Origin: Pollenia angustigena
Lineage: Eukaryota; Arthropoda; Insecta; Diptera; Polleniidae
Assembly (NCBI GenBank): GCA_930367215.1
Contig: OV884058.1
Location: 168,746,478-168,810,477, forward strand
DNA length: 64,000 nucleotides
Reading direction: 5' to 3'
A program made the position numbers and the translations under genes. A model generated the notes under the pieces. It did not search any database. It was not told the origin of the DNA and saw nothing but the letters and a program-made list of their open reading frames with translations. Of this stretch, positions 11,311-23,295 are shown piece by piece. Position 1 is the stretch's first letter. Every line of letters begins with the position of its first letter.

Positions 11311-12235
11311 TCGGGTGATTTTTTAGCTATTATCTTTTTGGCAACACTGGTTTAAACAGCTGACGCACGTTTCGTGTTTTGTTTCACTGTCAACCATCTT
11401 CAGTTTGGTCTATAATTTAACCATGAATCGTCTTACAAACGAACAACGCTTGCAAATTATTGAATTTTATTATCAAAATGCGTGCTCTGATAAGAGAGTT
11501 CATCGCGCGCTTCTTTCATTTTATGGTCAGCTAATTTTTGGCTCAATGGGTACGTTAATAAGCAGAATTGTCGATTTTGGAGTAAAGATCAGCCAGAAGC
11601 ATTGCAGGAGCTACCAATGCATCCACAAAAAGTCACAGTTTGGCGCGGTTTATGGGCTGGTGGCATCATTGGACCGTACTTCTTTAAAGATGATGCGAAT
11701 CGTAACGAAACTGTGAGTGGTGAGCGCTACCGTGAGATGATATCCAACTTTTTTCCCCAAAATGCAAGAGCTTGACTTGCATCACATGTGGTTTCAACAA
11801 GACGGTGCCACATGCCACACAGCACGCTTAACAATGGACTAATTGCGAGGCGAGTTCGGTGAACATTTTATTTCACGTTCAGGACCGGTCAATTGGCCGC
11901 CTAGATTGTGCGTTTTACCGCCTTTAGACTATTTTTTGTGGGTCTGTGTTAAAGCTCATATCCATACACACATGCCCGCTTCAATTGACGCATTGGAAGA
12001 CCACATTGAAGCATTTATTCATGAGATACCAGCCGAAATGTTGAAAAGAGTATGCCAAAATTGGACTAAGCGGATGGACCATTTAAAGCGCAGTCACGGT
12101 CAACATTTGCATGAAATAATCTTCAAACATTAAATTATATGGACCGTACTATCGATTCAAATAAAGATTTCATGCATTTTTCTAAATTTTATGTGTTTTT
12201 TTTAACTTTCCTATAGCTGTTAAAAAATCACCCTT
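11311..12235 (+). mobile_element. DD41D mariner-like element, internally deleted copy 1
   Basis: The ends are TCGGGTGATTTTTTAGC at the left and the inverted TTAAAAAATCACCC at the right, with TA on both sides (11309-11310 and 12236-12237). At 925 bp it is shorter than a full mariner (about 1.3 kb) because the centre of the transposase is missing. It is homologous to the minus-strand copy at 22040-23389, with the same deletion. Confidence 0.85.
11405..12133 (+). pseudogene. DD41D mariner transposase, deleted
   Basis: The N-terminus MNRLTNEQRLQIIEFYYQNA is the first helix-turn-helix of the DNA-binding domain. After the deletion, frames encode the catalytic part: GLWAGGIIGPYF-type sequence, WFQQDGATCHTA (second aspartate) at about 11,790-11,825, and a PPxxCxLxPLDYFLWVCVK segment (third aspartate) at 11,900-11,950. 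In the better-preserved copy at 22040 the spacing from the D of QQDG to the D of PLDY is 41 residues, which marks the DD41D (rosa-like) group of Tc1/mariner. Frameshifts and an internal stop (TAA after TMD) make it inactive. Confidence 0.8.
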
Positions 12236-12237
12236 TA

Positions 12238-12825
12238 ATACGAATTTGTAATCGCGAAATACTAAACTTATCCATATTCAATCCCGAATTCGTACTTGAA
12301 ATAATCCGAAAAAGAGATTGATTTACGTAAAACTAAGATTGAATCAATCTCAAAATGCGCTTGATTCAAGTATTATAAAGTTGATTTTATCCCCAATTCA
12401 TCACCGGAGGCTGAAAAGATCCGACACTTTGAGCCTAGCAGGCTTTTTTGACACTTGAATGCAATAAATAAGCGGTTACATTGGTAATGGCTAACAAATA
12501 CAAATAAGAATAAGGATTAAGCTTTGAATACATATTGTAATTTTTGACAAGAAAGATTCAATAAAAAAAAAAGTGTTGTGCTGAAAAAGGTCAACAAAAA
12601 AAGGAGGACAGAAAACGGCAAAATATACTTTGGACTTCAAGAAGAATTGTTGATAAAAAATAGAAAAGCAGAAGTATTTTGATCTACCAAAGGTTAAGTA
12701 CAATTTGGTTTAAAGATTGATGTACAATATTGACTGCCAGCCGTCGCCAATGACGGCGAGTGTCAAACTGCAAACCCCTCTAAAGAGATTGAGTGATTGC
12801 AATCAAAACATATAAGGAAAACCTG
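12238..12825. other. No recognisable feature
   Basis: AT-rich DNA with scattered short palindromes; no family similarity seen. Confidence 0.3.
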
Positions 12826-12960
12826 TCCTTGCAAAACCTGGGTTCGGTTCCCAGCTCAGCCCAGAATGCAAAATTATCAATTAATTTTAATTAATTTCAT
12901 ACTGTAAAATTCCTTTCTTCATAAAAATAATTAAATTAAAATTAAATTTGATAAACTTGA
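12826..12960 (+). repeat. tRNA-derived SINE fragment (3' part)
   Basis: GGGTTCGGTTCCCAGCTCAG carries an RNA polymerase III B box. The following tail (GTAAAATTCCTTTCTTCAT) matches the tails next to the SINE copies near 45,000. The A box half is missing. Confidence 0.55.
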
Positions 12961-13435
12961 ACCTAATTAAAATATCAAAATTTAGATTAAAAACCATAAA
13001 CCAACCACAATACTCATCATTTTTATGAATAGATACACCCATTTGCGTTTTTTAATTTTTTAAAAACAGATAACGGTAAAAATGGTAAAAAAGAAAGTGA
13101 TAAATATTTGTAATGTTTTAAGTTTACAATAACTTAAGCTTTGTTCACAATCAGAGCAACAATTTCGTTTTTTCTTCTATCTTATTTCTTCCCAAAGTAT
13201 TTCATATATTCTCCTTTAATTTAAAAAAAAAAGAAAACGTAACTAAAATTTTATTAAAAATTTGAGTCAACTAAAACTTCAGCAACAATTTATGTGAAAT
13301 TGTTTCTGAAGTTTAAAATAATTTTATTTAGTTTTGAATGAAAATTTTAACAAAATATTCCAACAAATAAAGATAAATACGTAATATTGTTCTAGACGAA
13401 ATTGGCAAACAGTGTATTTATTTAAAATGTGTGTG
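12961..13435. other. AT-rich, no feature recognised
   Basis: Low-complexity AT-rich sequence without a supported ORF. Confidence 0.3.
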
Positions 13436-13740
13436 TGGTCCAGAGAACTGCAAAATCATAATTTTTCTTGATTTATTCATACGCTCAAATTTACATTCAC
13501 TTTTTGTCTGCAAAAAAAAGTTCAACGTTGGTAATTTTTACATCGTTTCGTAAACATTTGATTTTTTCATGTATTCGGTTTTTATTGAAAGTGCTTTATT
13601 TGTATTTTTGTTGCGCACGCAATATAACACAACTGTGTAAATTCAAAAGGAACACATTCTTATACTTTTGCATTCAAGTAGTCATTGTCCACTCGATGAG
13701 ACGCTTTGTTAACATTAACAACAATAAACAACTCGATGAG
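13436..13740 (+). repeat. Dispersed repeat R1, copy 1
   Basis: About 300 bp is shared with 31,783-32,036, including AAGTTCAACGTTGGTAATTT and CACGCAATATAACACAACTG. This copy is the uninterrupted form; the other is split by a CCCTGC MITE after GATGAGACGCTT. Its nature is unknown; it lies next to gypsy pol sequence and could be LTR-derived. Confidence 0.6.
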
Positions 13741-13916
13741 TCACCTGCGGAATTACTACATGGTCGACAACCACGAGTTATTCTGAGCTTGCTAAATCCA
13801 GTTGAACAAGTTCGTAAGGAGTTTACAACATCAAAATTTAAAATAAACGAGAATGTTTTGGAAAGTCTCAAAGCTGGATATCTGCAAAAATTTTTAAAAT
13901 ATTAGGAAATATGCTA

Positions 13917-14778
13917 CACGCAGAGAAAAAATATGGTTGGGCATGGTTACGGCAACAACACTATGTTTATTGTAACAATATATTGTTGTCGTACACAAAT
14001 AATTGTTATTTTTATTTTATATCAACAATATTATAGTTACAGCAAACATATCAATGTTTATCGCAATTATAGATTGGAGTATTGTTGACCGAAAAATAAA
14101 TATTTTTCTAACAACTAAATTATGATAACTTTCAAAGCATATTATATTACTCACAACCATATCATGATATCTAATAGCCATAACATGATAACTTTCTATA
14201 CATTTATCAAATTATGTTTAAGATGCAATCAAACTATTTTTACTCTAATAATATTATGTTAGCGCCATTTGTAAAATTATTTTGAATCAGTTGTGTCGTT
14301 TGTTTTATGTATGTGTGAGCGATTAAACAAGATAAATTACCATAAAAAATAATAAATTTAAAGAAATTAAAATAATTAATAATTAATAGTGCAAAATATC
14401 GTTGTAAAATCCAACAACAAATTTTAAACTCAGCTATTTTATTTACATCAAGAAAAATTGTAAAAAGTCACAAAATATAAAATCGATACATACAAATTTT
14501 AATTTATTTTGTATTGTTATGACAGATTTGATTTATAATATGATTGCTTCTAAATTTATTATGATCAACATGACAATAATATGATTCCTTCTTAACTTAT
14601 TATGATTAACAGAATAATAATATGATTAGGGGAAAAATATTATGATGTAATATTACGAATATATTTAGCCATTGTATGATTCAATAATAATCTTAATATG
14701 GTGACTACAGTCATGAATCTTATCATAATATGTTGCTCTTAGAATATGTTTACCACAACCATGCTTTTTCTTTGCGTG
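13917..14778. mobile_element. CACGCAGAG MITE, long copy
   Basis: The 862-bp element begins CACGCAGAGAAAAAATATGG and ends with the inverse of it, ATGCTTTTTCTTTGCGTG. TA lies on both sides, and a looser 9-bp match (AAATATGCT against ATATATGCT) also flanks it. Both arms are full of inverted TAATATG and CATAACATG words, so the whole can fold back. Related copies lie at 25396, 25682, 33886, 34476, 38741, 46155 and 56883. Confidence 0.75.
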
Positions 14779-14918
14779 TATATATGCTTAAAACTTCAGA
14801 AAATAAAATTGTCAAACGTCATCAAAATCAAATAAGGAAGTACAAACTTAACATTAAACAACAAGGGGATAATCAGCGGGAAGCACCACAAGATTTAATC
14901 TTTTTTCCGCCTTACAAT

Positions 14919-14974
<56 letters not shown>
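14919..14974. repeat. (AAT)n microsatellite
   Basis: About 18 perfect ATA/AAT triplets inside the gypsy Pol tail; in frame they encode asparagine. Confidence 0.95.
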
Positions 14975-14982
<8 letters not shown>

Positions 14983-15319
14983 CTATCGTTTCAGATCAGT
15001 CTATAAGAAATAGTCTTGATAGAAACGATCAGCATATATCTACAAATTCCTCTAGTTCAACAGCTACAAATGATTATTCTTCAGCAGATAAAATTTTAAG
15101 AAGATCAGAAAGAATTAAAAGAAAAACCGCGAAGGAATAATTGATATATATGTATTAACTTTGTTAAGTTTTACTTGTTGTACAAATATTTTATTTAACA
15201 TATTTTCATTGAATTTGTATTTTTAGTTTTATGTAAATTTGAAATATTTGTCAGTTGTGAAATAAATTTTTATTAGAAAACATACATAATACTATGCATT
15301 GAGTTTTATATATCGTCAT

Positions 15320-15892
15320 CTTAAAGACCTAATAACCTATCTGCAAAAATTTCAAAATTTAGTTTTTTATGGATTTTTATTCCCTATATCATAACGCATA
15401 TGTGTGCAAAATTTTGAACATGTAATATTACAAATGACAAAGTTTTTGTACCTAGAGGGCCGTTACGCACAAAAAACGAGAAAAATAAATCATCAAAAAT
15501 TACGATAAAATTTTAATTTTGTTGCATAGTGTAATTTAAACAAACATTAAGTACTTGCTTTTGCTTAAACCAGAAAAAGAAACTACTACTGTAATTATTT
15601 AATGTATATAATATTCATGTGTATAAAACAATTTTTATTTATTCATACTAATTAGTACTACAGATAGGTTATTTGGTTTCAGGTTTTTACAATTCCAAAA
15701 AACCTAAGTGTCATAACATAAGCTGTGATTAGAAAAACAAAATTTTCTCAACCGATATATATTACTGGTTTCATTTTAATCAAAATGTGTAATTTTCGTT
15801 TCAATATCGTTAATAGTTCCAATTTTATAACGTTTTTTCCCTCTCCTGTAAACTTTTGAAAACTGCAGATAGGTTATTTCGTCTTTTAAGTG
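15320..15892. mobile_element. Possible MITE with AACCTATCTGCA inverted ends
   Basis: AAAGACCTAATAACCTATCT then GCA at 15323 returns inverted as TGCAGATAGGTTATTTCGTC at 15862. TTAA overlaps both outer edges. An extra copy of the CAGATAGGTTATTT word lies at 15,659. There is no ORF between. Confidence 0.45.
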
Positions 15893-16289
15893 ACAATATG
15901 TATTTTGTTTTTAGTTAAATAAATTATTTATTTTATGTACTGAATTTTAAGTAAATAAAATAAAAGAAAATTGAGCTTCTTTTTACATTAATGTTTTTAT
16001 GGATTTTTATGGATATTTACACAACCAATTGTTTATCACCTGGAAACAGCACATTAAATTTTTGAGTCAAAGTCGCCAGTCTGTCCGTATGTTCGTCTGT
16101 TTTTCCTTCGGTATGTTCTTCTTTAAGAATCGGCAGGTTGTGATTATTAATATTATAAATTTCTGTAGTTACTAGATGGAACGTAGGGCCTTAACAAACA
16201 AGTTAAAATTTGGTTTTTCCAATGTTAAAGCCTTTTTTCACTCCATGTACTCCCTGCTGCTAGTCCCTTAGATTAAACCAGTTTCCTCC
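15893..16289. other. No gene; fly-type spacer words
   Basis: Contains a GTCTGTCCGTATGTTCGTCTG-like tract typical of dispersed fly repeats; nothing coding. Confidence 0.3.
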
Positions 16290-17530
16290 ATGTATTAGCA
16301 GGTCTTCCCTTCAAGCGTAGGTTGAGTGATTTTGTCTGGGGGCTTCCTCACCGTATGCCCGATACAAATTCATTTACGTTCTGGAATTTTATTATATTCA
16401 TTGGAAGCTGGTCTGTTGTTGCCTGCCATGTGACGTTTGATATGGGTTTCGGCCAGAATACGAGTGAGACTTGCCGTAGACATCGGTTGATAAACACTTG
16501 GAGAGCATTTATTTCCCTAGTGGCAGCGTCCCATGTTTCGCAACCGTACAAAACAACTTTTTTTACACAAGCGTTAAAGATTTTGAGCTTAGTGCGCTTA
16601 GAGATGAATGCTGATCCACAGACTTTATTCGGCATTCCCAACGATGTTCGACCCTTTGTGATGCAGGATTTGATATCATCACTTGTTCCACCAATGATAC
16701 GTCACAGGTAGCAGAAAGAGTCGACAACTTCGAAAGTTTTTCCGTTGGGTGAAGTATTAATACCCATTAGCTTGGTTTTCGCAATATTAATCCTAACGCT
16801 TGATTGAGCGGCACACTCGCTCAAGTGCTGAAGTCTTGTCGCATATATAGAATACATATATCATCTGCATAATCGAGGCCACCAAGTGACCCTTGGAGGC
16901 CCCATGTTATACCGGTATTGTTGTTTGTCACTCGGTTCATTATTGCGTCAAGCGTTTGATTGAACAATAGGGGCGAGATAACACAGCCCTGACGGACACC
17001 AGTCCGGATATTTCTATTGGCACTTAATACGTTTTCTTGAGTGATCCGACAACTAGCTCCATTGAACAGCTCTTTGACCTTTACATTCTAGTGCACCATA
17101 GATCGCTTTATGGATTAGTGTATCGCAGGCGTTTTTAAAACCAATGAAGCACATGTCTAAAGGAGTGCGTCACTCCACTGACCGCTCAACTATAATGCGT
17201 AAGGTATTTACTTAACCAATGCATGAGCTCCTAGCTCTGAATTCAGCTTGTGTATATTGTTAATAATATGAGCTAATATTTTGTTGACCATATTGAGCAA
17301 AGTTATTCCCATGCAGTTCTTGCACTTTGATAGGTAACCCCATTGGGAAGGATACCTTCTTTCAACTCATGTGGCAAAGTTTCAGCTGCACAAAATTCAG
17401 GGATCTGACTTTAGTAAATCCGGGGCCATGCTGGCATGGCCGGGTGCTTTGTTGGGCCTAAGTTCCGTTAAAGCGACAAGGCTGGACAAGCTGTACTGAT
17501 GTCTTGCCCTTCTAGGTGGTACGTGAAGCC
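16290..17530 (-). pseudogene. Non-LTR reverse transcriptase relic (endonuclease-RT type)
   Basis: Read on the minus strand from about 17,470, recognisable blocks appear in correct order through several frame changes: LRPNKAPGHASMAPDLLKSD (RT block near 17,440), RQGCVISPLLFNQTLDAIMN (about 17,000-16,940), GLDYADDIC (catalytic YADD, about 16,880) and KIFNACVKKVVLYGCETWD with FINRCLRQVS (16,580-16,470). The last motif set (LYGCETW, INRCLR, then WPKPISN) is characteristic of one non-LTR group, perhaps RTE-related; I am not sure of the clade. Many stops and shifts show an old, dead copy. Confidence 0.75.
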
Positions 17531-17807
17531 ATATATAGTGACTAGTATTATTATTTATTATACATATTATTAATTTGACAGTATTGTTTGTCAGTTTATG
17601 GCTCAACCACGTGAAACCCTCATAAAGAACTTGGATGAAATTTGGTAGACGGAAAGCATATGGCCCAGATTGAAATATAGTTTATTTTCTAAGAGGTAAA
17701 AAAGGGGAAAAATTTTTACTTTGGTATTTTTTCTCTTTTGTTAAATTTGACATACATATTGCGTATGGTCCAGATTGGTACTTTTAAAGGGTTAAAAACG
17801 GGATAAC
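17531..17807. other. Spacer between two non-LTR relics
   Basis: Contains fly-repeat words such as GAACTTGGATGAAATTTGG and GGTCCAGATTG; no gene. Confidence 0.3.
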
Positions 17808-19096
17808 TTTTTTTTCATTATTTATTTATTGAATCTTCATATATTAAATATGAACCTACAATAATTAATCAAATCTTAACCTAATGCTTTATTTTATGTC
17901 CTGCCAGCGCCAAACAAAAATTTTCTTCATCACGGGTTCTGTTCACATATGTAGGTGTTTATCGCTCATCTTAATGGGTAAGTGCTGCAGTGTCTCTTCT
18001 TCTTAAGCGATAGTGCCCGCTATCACTTAAAATATTTCGAGCTATTGAATTTGGGTGCAACTCTAGCCTTTTCAAATATTTTACCGCATACTTTGTAATA
18101 GTAGTCCTTACCAGTGGCGCATTGAGATCCTTGTGGATATTTGAGTTTTTAACATACCAAGGGGCAGCTGTAATTATTCGAAGAAGTTTATTTTGGCGCC
18201 TTTAAATTTTTCTCGATATTTGAGGCCGAGGCAGTGCCCCATAGTTGAATACCGTAGCACCATATTGGCTTTAAAATAGCGTTGTAAAGTAGTAGTTTAC
18301 AATCGAGACTAAGAACAGAATTTCTTCCAATAAGCCAGTTAATTTGAATTGCTTTTAGTTTCATTTGGGTTAATTTTGCTTCTATATGGCATTTCCATGT
18401 TAAACGCCGATCTAGATGAATACCGAGATATTTGACATGCGATTGCTGAGGCACTAGTTGATTATTGATTTTAATAGGGGGGCATGTTTCCCGACGCAAG
18501 GTGAATGTTATATGTACGCATTTTTGCTCATTGACCTTTATTCTCCATTGTTTTAACCACAGTTCTAGTTGAAATATATGATCCTGCAGGTATCGAGATG
18601 CTTCACGACTGTTCTCGTGTACGCTTAGAAAAGCTGTATCATCAGCAAAAGTTGAGGTTGGGGTGTAATTGTTTGTTGGCATGTCTGAGGTATATATAAG
18701 GTAAAAAAGTGGACCCAGGATGCTTCCCTGAGGGACTCCAACTTCAATTGGCTGAGGAGAACTTAAAAAATCACCTTCTTTAATAGTAAAATTTCGACCG
18801 ACCAGGTAGCTTTCTAACAGCTTGTGTGTATTAACCGGTAGGTTTAGCTTCAATTTATGTAACAAGCCTACATGCCAGACTTTGTCAAAAGCTTGAGAAA
18901 CATCTATGAAGAGAGCGGAGCAATATTTTCTTTCTACAAACGCTTTTCTTATGGCGTTAACTATCCGATGGGTTTGTTCAATTGTGCTATGCTCTCTTCT
19001 GAAGCCGAATTGATGATTGGGTATACACCCATTGTCAATTAAAATTGGGGTTAATTTTGACGCTAAGAGCTTCTCATATATTAGATTAGATAATAA
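17808..19096 (-). mobile_element. Jockey-clade non-LTR retrotransposon, 5'-truncated
   Basis: The minus strand holds the 3' half of a Jockey-type ORF2 and a short 3' tail ending in AATAAATAAATAATGAAAAAAAA (split here by eye at about 17,808). The 5' end is lost at about 19,096, the usual result of incomplete target-primed reverse transcription. A plus-strand fragment of the same family lies at 39209-39628. Confidence 0.8.
17965..19096 (-). pseudogene. Jockey ORF2 reverse transcriptase, C-terminal half
   Basis: The frame before the ATG at 18865 encodes NHQFGFRREHSTIEQTHRIV and CSALFIDVSQAFDKVWHVGL, the early RT blocks with catalytic aspartate. The longer open segment (18865-18188) continues VGVPQGSILGPLFYLIYTSD, STFADDTAFLS (catalytic FADD), KVNEQKC, VKYLGIHLDRRLTW and KPIWCYGIQLWG. 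After a shift near 18,190 the tail resumes with RIITAAPWYVKNSNIHKDL and ends in RRRDTAA. These are diagnostic Jockey motifs in fly elements. The protein would reverse transcribe its own mRNA at a nicked target. The endonuclease half is missing and one frameshift is evident. Confidence 0.85.
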
Positions 19097-19299
19097 CAGA
19101 TTTTTATCATTTAGAGCTTGTTTTGTTTGAAATGTTGTTTTTTATATGACTGTATAAAATTAGAAGCATAGCTGCATTTTTCAATTTTTTATGAATTTTT
19201 AAAAACAAAAATTCCGAAATTTTAATAAAAAAATTATTTTTTTTTTCCAGAAAAAAAATTATGTTTCTAAAACGACTGCGCATATAAGAAAAACGTTTT

Positions 19300-19552
19300 A
19301 CCTTTCTTAAAGTAAATTTTATTGCGGAATTTCGGTTTTTTTAGTTTTTCAATAAGCTAAAGCGTTTTTGAGTTACGCGAAAATATGTTGTGCAACCTCC
19401 TTAATTTTTGAAATAACGGTATATCTCGAAAACCAAAGCCAACATAAAGAAAAAAGTTGTAACTTTCTTAAAGTAAATTTTATTGCGGAATTTCGGTTTT
19501 TTTTAGTTTTTCAATAAACTAAAGCGTTTTTGAGTTACGCGAACATATGTTA
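19300..19552 (+). repeat. Direct duplication, period about 165 bp
   Basis: The segment CTTTCTTAAAGTAAATTTTA then TTGCGGAATTTCGG and GCGTTTTTGAGTTACGCGAA occurs at about 19,303-19,384 and again at 19,467-19,546. No coding role is evident. Confidence 0.7.
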
Positions 19553-21080
19553 ATCTATCTATACAATATATAATTTCTTAGTATGTCAGGATGTTTGCAT
19601 GTATGTCCTATTCTTTCCGCAACTTTCTGAAGCCATCTGATGACATAGGAAGCTGAAATTTGGCACACTTGAAGTACTTTCTCTGCGGAAGATCGTAACG
19701 AAGCCATATTTCTAATTTTCGGCTTTTCAACTAGTATAACTTTAAAGATCTGATAGAAAATATGTTTTTTTATAATTTGGGCCCCACCCGGCACGGCTAG
19801 GCACCGTCGGATTGACCTGAAAAATTAGATCATGATTTCTTACACCAAACCTCATATTTTAAGCAGCGCAAACAATTAAATTTAAAAAAAATTGCGACCA
19901 GTCTAGTAGACACCCTTTGCTTTTCATATGGACAGCTAAATGTCAGTTGCTCAAGTGTTTCGATTTCCAAAAACTTATCAGAATCTATTGGCAAACAATA
20001 ATAAGTCTTTATTGTGTTGTTTATCGAAACAGTTTTACGTAAAAAATGTATAGATGTAGAAAACTACACAAAATTTCTGGAAATTTTTTTATAGAACAAA
20101 CAGTTTTCATTAATTCTTGCTCTAATTTTTACGTGAACTCATTTATGGGGTAAAACCGAGTTATTAATAAAAAATATATATGATCATTTAAGAAGCTCTG
20201 CATATACTTATGTTATAAATGCCATTAGGCAAATGAAGAATTAAGAAATATTAAACAAATAAAAGCCGAATTTCAAAAAAGAAAATATGTATGTAGTTGT
20301 TATATTTTTTTGAAATTCTGTGTTAAGCTTTTTCGAAATTAGGCTAAAAAAAAAGTTGTTTGTTTACAAATATTAGACTTACTCAACAGCGAATTGAAGG
20401 CATCTACTAAAGAGGTGGTTTTGAATGTTCTTATTTGCTTAAGCTGCTTAGTTTCATAACTCAACGTCTGTTTCTAAAGAGAACAACTCATTATTTTAAT
20501 GTTCAAGGTAAACTTCTTTCAACGAGCTGTGTAAATAAATTTGTTTTAAATTTTTTGTCTAGCTTATTATTTTTCCCGTCAAATTATTCGGTTAATTATT
20601 TTTTTATTGAAATACCTTTGATTAGTATTTTATTGTTCGGGAAGCTGTTAATTTTAAATTGTTCTAAACAACAATGTGTCATTTAAAAGCTAAAAATATT
20701 TTTAACCTTAAAAAATTAATTCTAATAAAAAACCAAAAATAAAAGATAAATGGTACTGAAATGTGGGTAGAGTTAAAGAAGCAGATTCAAATTTTTCCAA
20801 CTAACATAAACGTTCTATAATAAAGGAAAATTTTGCATTCAATTTACACCCAGGTGGCATGCTTAAGCCATGCAGTATTGCGTCGCAACAAGTGGTACTG
20901 GCTGAGGACAATGCCTTGGCTAAAGGGCTGGTTATGTTGTGTTTAGAGCACATTTCTGATCCTAATACAGTTGACTGACCAAATTTTATAATAAACCTGT
21001 TGCAATAAAAAAAAGCTGTTTTTGTTTTTGTTTTTTTCTTTTAAAACTTTAAAGGTGTTTTTGGAGAAATTACTCCTATT
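19552..21080. other. Non-coding; possible Helitron 5' end at 19,553
   Basis: TCTATCTATACAATATATAA followed by words resembling the start of the Helitron at 27357 (GAAGC, then CTGAAATTTGG) hint at another Helitron end, but I found no 3' hairpin partner. The rest (19,930-21,080) contains no recognised gene. Confidence 0.25.
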
Positions 21081-21089
21081 TTAATATTG

Positions 21090-21540
21090 GGTGTCAAAAT
21101 TTGGGGTATCATCGGTCAATGTAAATTGCTAAAAGGAGATAATCCGATTTTTTTTTTTTTTTTGCGGAAAATTGATGATTCAGACGTAGAGAATATGTGG
21201 TTTCAACAACAATATGATGGTACTTGTCACACAGCAAGAGAACAATGTATCTTTTGAAAGAAAATTTCGAATATCGTTTTATTTATCGTAGAGAAGGAGT
21301 GAATTTGCCACTTAGATCGTGCGATTTGCCACCTGAAGACTATTTATTGTGTGGATTTTTAGGAAAGTGTACAGCAATAAACCCATAACATTATCATTAT
21401 CGAGCAGATATCAACCATTGACAACAGTGTATTTAAAACATGATTAAGAATTTTGTTAATAGATTGGAAGCCTGCCGCGCCAGTATGGGAGATCACTTGA
21501 CCGACATAGCTTTTAATTTTAAGCCGGAAGCTATTTGAAA
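21090..21540 (+). pseudogene. Mariner-like transposase relic
   Basis: Motifs appear in order with frame changes: ENMWFQQ, YDGTCHTARE (remnant of the DGATCHTA second-aspartate box, about 21,190-21,240), GVNLPLRSCDLPPEDYLLCG (third acidic box, about 21,300-21,355) and a C-terminal FVNRLEACRASMGDHLTDIA ending at a stop near 21,538. This is related to the DD41D copies here but from an older or different lineage, since the C-terminus differs. It is dead. Confidence 0.65.
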
Positions 21541-21544
21541 TAAA

Positions 21545-22039
21545 CTGAAATAAAAATATTTTTAATATCTGAAAGAAAAAAAATTCTTTGTTTTATTAAA
21601 ATTAAAATGATACCTCAATTATACTTTTCTGCGATTATAGTTATTTCCAGCTTTTATTCATAATTCCACAGGTCGGAAGTTAAATAAAGTTTTTGTTAAA
21701 AACAACAACAACTTTCCCAATAGCTACTTTTGAACATAATGATATCGAATTTAGCTTTAGTCAACATAAGCACTTTTTCCTTTCTGCCACAGATATATAA
21801 AATCGATTACAGATTGAATCCTAAAGCTCCATTTAACATGCTTTAACCGCTTACAATTAATGATACTCGTTGCATTAGAAATAATTGGATTATTGGTATT
21901 TAATTTTCTGTTCTAATTTTAAGTCTTTTAATTGTTGACCAAGTTCTGGTAAATCAGAGACATGAACTTTTTTCATCTCATTATTAATTGCCAATAGAAG
22001 AGTTACATTCGCACTTTTTAAAAAACTTGAAAACATATA
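21545..22039. other. No recognisable feature
   Basis: AT-rich DNA between two mariner relics; nothing supported. Confidence 0.3.
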
Positions 22040-22124
22040 ATGGGTGATTTTTTAAGAGCTATAGGAAAGTTTAAAAAAACACATAAAGTTCCGAAAAATG
22101 CATGAAATCTTTATTTGAATCGAT

Positions 22125-22543
22125 AAATAAAATGGAGCTTCCAACGAAGCAGGTTTGTAAGGGAGAAACATAAGGGTTTCGCTTACCATTGCGCTTATGG
22201 AAGACATGAATTTTGTATGGCGAGTTCCCACTTTAAAGCAATACATTTTTGACACATAAAGCGCATTATTCAGCGCACATAAATATTGTTGGATGTAACG
22301 ATCATCTTAACACACTGAATGTTTTGATACAGTTATTTTTGAGTATTCTCCCTTACAAACCTGCTTCGTAGTAAGGGAATGCCGTAGCACTTGAAAAGTT
22401 ATTATTTTTTATAAAAGTTGTTGAGAGTTATTTCACTTACTTTACCGCATTTCTGTATGTCTTATTGCGTAGCGCATAATTGTGCGCTTATTTTTTTAAA
22501 TGTACCTTTAGTGCTTCGCAAAATGATAAAATTTTTTATTGGG
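22125..22543. mobile_element. CCCAATAAAAAA MITE, copy in mariner 3' end
   Basis: It is homologous in reverse orientation to 5716-6136. The right end TTTTTTATTGGG is intact; the left end is eroded to AAATAAAATGG. The uninterrupted mariner at 12,130-12,180 gives the empty site. Confidence 0.75.
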
Positions 22544-22559
22544 ATGGTTTATATAATAA

Positions 22560-23295
22560 TGTTTAAAGATTATTTCATGCAAATATTGACCGTGACTGCG
22601 CCTCAAATGGTCCATCCGCTTAGTCCAATTTTGGCATACTCTTTCCAACATTTCGGCCGGTATCTCATGAATAAATGCTTCAATGTTGTTTTCCAATGCG
22701 TCAATTGAAGCGGGCATGTGTGTATAGACATGAGCTTTAACATAGCCCCACAAAAAATAGTCTTAAGGCGTTAAATCGCACGATCTAGGCGGCCAATTGA
22801 CCGGTCCCGAACGTGAAATAAAATGTTCACAGAACTCGCCTCTCAATAAGTCCATTGTGAAGCGTGCTGTGTGGCATGTGGCACCGTCTTGTTGAAACCA
22901 CATGTCATGCAAGTCAAGTTTTTGCATTTTGGGCAAAAAAAAGTTGGATATCATCTCACGGTAGCGCTCACCATTCACAGTTACGTTACGATTCGCATCA
23001 TCTTTGAAGAAGTACGGTCCAATGATGCCACCAGCCCATAAACCGCACCAAACTGTGACTTTTTCTGGATGCATTGGTAGCTCTTGCAATGCTTCCGGCT
23101 GATCTTCACTCCAATTCTACAATTCTGCGTATTAACGTACCGAATAGCCGCTTCAGTGGGTCGATTAAACTGACCATAAAATGGAAGAAGCGCGCGATTA
23201 ACTTTCTTAACAGAGCACGCATTTTGATAATAAAATTCAATAATTTGCAAGCGTTGTTCGTTTGTAAGACGATTCATGCTTAAATTATAGACCAA
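22560..23295 (-). pseudogene. DD41D mariner transposase, deleted
   Basis: The N-terminus (from 23295 or the inner ATG MNRLTNEQR) runs through FYGQFNRPTEAAIR and then jumps, by an internal deletion, to the catalytic half: KVTVWCGLWAGGIIGPYFFK, MWFQQDGATCHTARFTMDLL and GPVNWPPRSCDLTP. A further shift separates the conserved end MPASIDALENNIEAFIHEIP with NWTKRMDHLRRSHGQ. The missing block includes the end of the DNA-binding domain and the first catalytic aspartate, so no activity is possible. Spacing between the last two acidic residues is 41. Confidence 0.82.

Larger units (their letters stand above)
13726..15140 (+). pseudogene. Gypsy-type Pol C-terminus (integrase tail), split by a MITE
   Basis: The first part (13726-13905) reads ESPAELLHGRQPR then ILSLLNP, the typical end of a Ty3/gypsy integrase core, followed by KFKINENV. 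An 862-bp MITE (13917-14778) interrupts it. The second part (from about 14785) reads NKIVKRHQNQIRKYK and ends LRRSERIKRK, the usual H-x-N-Q-x-R basic tail of gypsy Pol. A poly-asparagine run encoded by an ATA/AAT microsatellite (about 14919-14974) is inserted in the tail. Stops on both sides and lack of upstream protease/RT show a fragment. Confidence 0.65.

Noticed and set aside
19555..19794. 79-codon minus-strand ORF
   Set aside because: It lies in sequence resembling Helitron-type non-coding ends and matches no protein family.
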